From the NCBI GenBank assembly GCA_947466075.1, contig CANIBP010000020.1, forward strand, positions 1 through 64,000: a stretch of 64,000 nucleotides of DNA, written 5' to 3'. Source of the DNA: Verrucomicrobiaceae bacterium (GTDB lineage Bacteria > Verrucomicrobiota > Verrucomicrobiia > Verrucomicrobiales > Verrucomicrobiaceae). Below are positions 60,069 through 64,000 of this stretch, piece by piece; position 1 is the first letter of the stretch; every line of letters starts with the position of its first letter. The notes beneath the pieces were generated by a model, which had not been told where the DNA came from, made no database searches, and saw nothing but the letters and a program-made list of their open reading frames with translations. The position numbers and the translations under genes were made by a program.

Positions 60069-62390
60069 ATGAAAATCGCACTTCTTGTTTCTATTTTTGC
60101 CCTCACGACTGCCGCTTACGCGCAGCCGAAGTGGATCGAAGCCGAATCCTTTGCGAATCCCGGCGGGTGGGTGCTGGAGACTCAGTTCATTGATGTGATG
60201 GGCTCGCCCTACCTGATGGCGCACGGCATGGGTAAAGTGGTCAAAGATGCCAGCACCGACGTCAAGGTGCCAGCGGGCGAGTACACGCTTTGGGCACGCA
60301 CGAAGAACTGGGTTGGTCCATGGGATGCGCCGGGAGCACCGGGACGCTTTGAGATCAGCGTGAATGGCGAGAAACTGAAGCATGAGTTCGGCGTCTCAGG
60401 CAAGGATTGGCAGTGGGAGAAGGCGGGGCCGGTCAAGATCACGGACGCAGGTGCCAAGATCGCGCTGCATGACCTCACGGGCTTCGATGGTCGTGTGGAT
60501 GCGATTGTGTTGAGCGCTGACGCAGCCTTCACGCCGACAACTGAGATAAGAAGGAAAATGCTGGGCCTGCCAGAGAAAGCGCCGGAGACAAGCGAGTATG
60601 ACCTCGTCGTCGTCGGTGGTGGTTATTCTGGCATGGGTGCTGCGATTTCCGGCGCACGCCAGGGTTTGAAGGTGGCGTTCATTCAGAATCGTCCGGTGCT
60701 TGGCGGCAATGGATCGAGCGAAATCCAAGTTTGGGCCATGGGCGGCACACGTCGCGGTTTGTATCCGCATTTGGGCGAGATCGTCGAGGAGTTCGCGGAT
60801 CGTGCGAGCAACAGCCCGGCGGCATCGCCGGATGAGTTCAATGACAAGCTCAAGGAAGAGACGGTGAAAGCGGAAAAGAGCATCGACCTCTTCCTCAACA
60901 CGCACGTTTATGGCGTCGAGATGAACGCGGATAAAAAGAACATCCGCAGCGTCACCGGCCTCGATACCAAGACGGGCAAAGAAACTCGCTTTGTGGGCAA
61001 GTTGTTCGTCGATTGCACCGGTCACGGCAGCGTGGGTGCGCTGTCAGGTGCGGAGTTCATGATGGAAGAAAAAGGCCGCATGGGCATGAGCAACATGTGG
61101 GTGATGCAGAACATGAAAAAGCCCGTCACGTGGCCCGCCACACCTTGGGCGCTGCCTCTCAAGCTGGAAGACTTCCCTGAACCGCGTGCCATGGAACCCG
61201 TCGGCAAAAAGAATGCCGCAAACATGGCCGGGTTCGATCTAGGTTACACGCCGGTAAAAAATCCCGAAGAATTTCTTCATGGTGAGTGGTTCTGGGAGAG
61301 CGGCTTCAATAAGCACCCGATCAACGACCTCGAACTCATCCGCGATCACAACTTCCGTGCCGTCTATGGTGCCGTCTCCGCTTTGAAGACGCTATCGGCT
61401 GATAAATACGCCAACTACGATCTCAGCTGGCTCGCCTACATCGGCGGACCACGTGAGAGCCGACGCATCGTTGGTGACATGATCCTCAATGGCGAAGACA
61501 TGGTGAAGGGCACCATTTATCCGGATGGCTGCGTGCCGACGACCTGGGATCAGGACCTGCACTACCCGAAAGAGCAGTATGCGAAGAATTTTCCTGACAA
61601 TCCCTTCATCAGCCGCGCCGAATTCGGCAAGCATACCGACCGCAAAAACGGTTACCCCGTGCCCTACCGCTGCTTCTACAGCAAGGACATCGGCAACCTC
61701 TTCATGGCTGGCCGCACTATCAGCGTGGAGCGTCATGCGCTCGGATCGACCCGCGTCATGCGCACCTGCGGTATGATGGGCGAAGTCGTCGGCAAAGCCG
61801 CCTGGATCTGCGTCCGCCACCACACCACACCGCGCGGCGTGTATGAGCAGTATCTCGATATTTTGAAGGATCTCATGAACCAACCCGGCGCGATGCGTCG
61901 CGACACGCTCGAAGCCGATCTCAAGCTGCCCGCCAATGCAAAGAAACTTCCGCCCGTTGCCGATGTCGGCATCGACGTGAAGAAGCTCGAAGGCATCGTC
62001 ATCGACGACACCGAGGCCGAACTGAACGGCAAATGGTCCCATGGCGAAGGCTTGAAGCCTTTCATCGGCAAGCACTACAGCTTCAGCAGCGACAAGGCCG
62101 CCAGCGCTCGCTTTGCCTTCAGCGTGAAGCAGACCGGCAACTACGAAGTCCGCATCTTCTTCCAACCTCACGAAAACCGCGCCAAGACTGCTCCCGTGAG
62201 CGTGCTGAGCGCCGATGGCGAAAAAACGATCACCGTGAACCAGACGAAGCCCGCGCCGCTGCCGCAGGGAGCTTACAGCTTAGGAACCTTCAAGTTCACC
62301 GCCGGTGAAGAAGCCGCTGTGATCTTCCGCACTGCGGGTGCTGGTGGAAACGTGCATCTCGACGCCGTGCAGGTGCTGCCAGCGAAATAA
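60069..62390 (+). CDS. Exported FAD-dependent oxidoreductase with flanking sugar-binding-like regions
   Basis: A 773-residue protein with a signal peptide (MKIALLVSIFALTTAAYAQ). The first 150 residues resemble a carbohydrate-binding beta domain (WIEAESFANPGGWVLETQF, VPAGEYTLWARTKNW). Residues 175-610 form a FAD-dependent oxidoreductase (DLVVVGGGYSGMGAAISGAR, VLGGNGSSEIQVW, FVDCTGHGSVGALSGAEF). The last 130 residues form another beta-rich domain (GNYEVRIFFQPHENR). This is a common PVC arrangement. The substrate, perhaps sugar-linked, is unknown. The 260-bp gap upstream holds no gene that I can support. Confidence 0.87.
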   Translation: MKIALLVSIFALTTAAYAQPKWIEAESFANPGGWVLETQFIDVMGSPYLMAHGMGKVVKDASTDVKVPAGEYTLWARTKNWVGPWDAPGAPGRFEISVNGEKLKHEFGVSGKDWQWEKAGPVKITDAGAKIALHDLTGFDGRVDAIVLSADAAFTPTTEIRRKMLGLPEKAPETSEYDLVVVGGGYSGMGAAISGARQGLKVAFIQNRPVLGGNGSSEIQVWAMGGTRRGLYPHLGEIVEEFADRASNSPAASPDEFNDKLKEETVKAEKSIDLFLNTHVYGVEMNADKKNIRSVTGLDTKTGKETRFVGKLFVDCTGHGSVGALSGAEFMMEEKGRMGMSNMWVMQNMKKPVTWPATPWALPLKLEDFPEPRAMEPVGKKNAANMAGFDLGYTPVKNPEEFLHGEWFWESGFNKHPINDLELIRDHNFRAVYGAVSALKTLSADKYANYDLSWLAYIGGPRESRRIVGDMILNGEDMVKGTIYPDGCVPTTWDQDLHYPKEQYAKNFPDNPFISRAEFGKHTDRKNGYPVPYRCFYSKDIGNLFMAGRTISVERHALGSTRVMRTCGMMGEVVGKAAWICVRHHTTPRGVYEQYLDILKDLMNQPGAMRRDTLEADLKLPANAKKLPPVADVGIDVKKLEGIVIDDTEAELNGKWSHGEGLKPFIGKHYSFSSDKAASARFAFSVKQTGNYEVRIFFQPHENRAKTAPVSVLSADGEKTITVNQTKPAPLPQGAYSLGTFKFTAGEEAAVIFRTAGAGGNVHLDAVQVLPAK

Positions 62391-62391
62391 T

Positions 62392-63207
62392 TTAAGCCGC
62401 GTCGGTGGGTTGTTGAAACATCTTGGCAATAGCAGAATCGTAATGTTTTCTCATTACAGCGTCTGTGACCATCTTCATCTTAACCACATCTTCTTGCTGA
62501 AGATCGGCCTGCTGTTTTTGCGCATGTGCGACTTGGTTCCCTCGAAGAAGATACAGTTCCTCAGCAAACATATCGATAATTGCGGCCGGCATCGCCAGGT
62601 CAGCGAATGCTTTTTTGAAGCATTTTAGCTCATTGTTCAGAGTTTTTGTTTTCAGGACGCGCCGAGTAACAAAAAACTCAAGAGATCGGTAAAAATTAAA
62701 AAACGCCTCTTTGCGAAAATTTAGGTCATAAAACTTGAGTCCTAGATGATAAATCCCTTTCAGATATTCTCGCTGAACTTCCACCTCAGGCTCTTCCATG
62801 AGGACAGGGCAAAGAGTGAACGCTGATCTAACGTCAACTTGAGACAGTTGACTCTTAGTGTCTGGGTATATCTCTGGCTTTGTTCCAAAGTGCGTTGCTT
62901 GACGTTGATTATGATCTACAAAAGCGAAAGCATCGGATGCAGTATGCTGGCAGTCCCAGTCAAAATGACCTAGAGTGGCTATGTTGAGCGCCATTAAAAA
63001 GCGGCTCAACATATGATAAGCCTCGCTTGTGAACAGCTTTGCTGGCTTGTCGCTTTTGAATTCATCCACAACCAAAAAGAAAGTTTCCGACTCAACATCG
63101 AGCACTTTAAATGGGCATCTCGGATGATTGAAACATTCGAATGCCGCCGCTTGAACAATATGCGAGTGGCTTCGGATTTTTGTCGAAACACTAAATGTCG
63201 GCTTCAT
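62392..63207 (-). CDS. HEPN-like hypothetical protein
   Basis: A 271-residue protein with AT-richer DNA than its neighbours. The first 160 residues are of unknown fold. The C-terminal part is helical, with a Tyr/Phe-rich helix (KEAFFNFYRSLEFFVTRRVL) and the segment LYLLRGNQVAHAQKQQADL. In this segment R and H are separated by five residues, the R-X4-6-H pattern of HEPN RNase or RNA-binding domains. A HEPN role is inferred from this motif only. It converges on the FAD oxidoreductase gene (1 bp between) and may share a transcript with the metal permease gene. Confidence 0.65.
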   Translation of the reverse strand: MKPTFSVSTKIRSHSHIVQAAAFECFNHPRCPFKVLDVESETFFLVVDEFKSDKPAKLFTSEAYHMLSRFLMALNIATLGHFDWDCQHTASDAFAFVDHNQRQATHFGTKPEIYPDTKSQLSQVDVRSAFTLCPVLMEEPEVEVQREYLKGIYHLGLKFYDLNFRKEAFFNFYRSLEFFVTRRVLKTKTLNNELKCFKKAFADLAMPAAIIDMFAEELYLLRGNQVAHAQKQQADLQQEDVVKMKMVTDAVMRKHYDSAIAKMFQQPTDAA

Positions 63208-63234
63208 TGGTTCTGGCAGACGATTATGGGGAGG

Positions 63235-64000
63235 TCACGCCACGCCTCTTCGCTTGCTGAACAGCCCGTATTTTGGACTGAAGATGTAGGCGAGGAGGAA
63301 GAAGGTGCCGAGGACGACGATGATGGTGGCGCTGACGCTCCAGCCGAGGGGGTAGGAGAGGAAGAAGGCGATCATGGAGCCGAGGGCACCGAGCAGGCCG
63401 CCGCCCCAGAAGAGCGTGCGGGCGTTGTTGGTGAGCAGATAGATCGTGGCGGCGGGAGCGACCATGAGGCCGACACTGAGGATGCAGCCGACGGCCTGCA
63501 GCGAAGACACGAGCACGAGGATGGTGACGGCGAAGGTGGCGTAGTTCAGCAGACGCACGGGCACGCCTAGACTGGCAGCGATGTTCGGCTCAAACAAATA
63601 GATGAGCAGCGGTCGTTGCAGCGTGGTGAGGGTGATGACGGCGATGGCGCTGATGCCAAAGGCGATCCACAAATCGGAGTCGGCCATGCCGATGATGCTG
63701 CCGAAGAGCCATTCATCGAGTTTTTGCCGCACATCGAGGTTTTTGAGGATCAGCAGGCCGGCGGCGAAGGCGGTGGTGTAAAGCACGCCCATGGCAGTGT
63801 CTTGATCGAGCCGGGAGGTGCGGGAAAGGAAGATGGAACCGAGGCCGACAATGAGCGCGGCGAAGATGGCTCCGATGAGGGCGCTCCATTGCGAAAGGCC
63901 GGCGATCAAAACGGCGACGGCGAGTCCAGGCAGCAATGAATGCGAGATGGTGCCGATCTTGAGCGCGGATTTCCGCAGCACGACGAAGGCGCTGACGAAG
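63235..64000 (-). CDS. Metal ABC transporter permease (MntB/ZnuB-like), partial
   Basis: The frame remains open to the window end (FVSAFVVLRKSALKIGTISH), so the start is outside. About 254 residues with seven or more helices are seen. TISHSLLPGLAVAVLIAGL is the family hallmark of manganese/zinc/iron ABC permeases, and LDEWLFGSIIGMADSD and GCILSVGLMVAPAATIYLL are further family segments. The ATPase and binding protein would lie upstream, outside the window. The metal is not determined. The C-terminus (SPKYGLFSKRR) is complete. Confidence 0.9.
   Translation of the reverse strand, partial: FVSAFVVLRKSALKIGTISHSLLPGLAVAVLIAGLSQWSALIGAIFAALIVGLGSIFLSRTSRLDQDTAMGVLYTTAFAAGLLILKNLDVRQKLDEWLFGSIIGMADSDLWIAFGISAIAVITLTTLQRPLLIYLFEPNIAASLGVPVRLLNYATFAVTILVLVSSLQAVGCILSVGLMVAPAATIYLLTNNARTLFWGGGLLGALGSMIAFFLSYPLGWSVSATIIVVLGTFFLLAYIFSPKYGLFSKRRGVA

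Overview
The window reads as chromosomal DNA of a Gram-negative bacterium of the Verrucomicrobiota, probably close to Verrucomicrobiaceae/Prosthecobacter. This is inferred from gene content, not from a search. The PVC-type repertoire includes a DUF1549 lipoprotein with a CxxCH motif, a ThuA-like protein, a DUF1080 protein, Tat-exported Gfo/Idh/MocA oxidoreductases, a secreted FAD oxidoreductase with a sugar-binding-like region, and cupredoxin/PA14 proteins. An outer membrane is implied by TamA/TamB and several lipoproteins. Coding density is high and the DNA is mostly GC-rich. Genes often abut or overlap by 4 bp, and few starts have a clear Shine-Dalgarno. No rRNA, tRNA, CRISPR array, prophage or insertion sequence was recognised.

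Layout. 1-9.4 kb: the 3' part of a YifB/ComM ATPase, UDP-glucose dehydrogenase, a DMT transporter, and a tamB-tamA pair. 9.5-17.6 kb: a secreted M28 peptidase with propeller and PDZ domains, the DUF1549 lipoprotein, purD, a REP-like palindrome, a DUF362 protein and an M23 peptidase. 17.6-26.7 kb: a small exported repeat protein, a metallo-beta-lactamase/receiver/GAF fusion, a soluble-propeller plus cupredoxin-PA14 pair, a GYF-like protein, clpS, an MFS transporter and ferritin. 26.7-34.8 kb: a six-gene minus-strand Bat operon (moxR, DUF58, DUF4381, batA, batB-batC fusion, batD-batE fusion). 34.9-39.4 kb: araD, a small lipoprotein, ThuA, a 2-hydroxyacid dehydrogenase, a RelE/ParE-type toxin-antitoxin pair whose toxin is broken at a G9 tract, and leuB. 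39.6-43.8 kb: rpsO, pnp (each with a clear intrinsic terminator) and a Gfo/Idh/MocA protein. 43.8-46.8 kb: a methionine-salvage operon (mtnB-mtnD-mtnC-mtnA). 46.9-53.3 kb: a DUF1232 protein, a DoxX/oxidoreductase/discoidin unit, a lone cNMP-binding protein, a DUF3307-like membrane protein, an inverted-repeat spacer, a nucleotide-pyrophosphatase-like protein and an orphan hypothetical. 53.3-57.0 kb: a minus-strand run of VOC protein, thiH, thiS, J-domain-like protein and SUMF1-domain protein. 57.0-64.0 kb: a PBP4-like DacB, a DUF1080 protein, an AbrB/Doc toxin-antitoxin module with a palindromic operator candidate, the FAD oxidoreductase, a HEPN-like AT-richer gene, and the 3' part of a metal ABC transporter permease.

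Most of the window is housekeeping and envelope biology. I did not find a clear, self-contained new system. The best leads are the MBL/pseudo-receiver/GAF fusion, the homopolymer-disrupted toxin, the J-domain/SUMF1 pair, the HEPN-like gene, the AbrB-Doc pair with its operator candidate, and two unannotated palindromic repeats.
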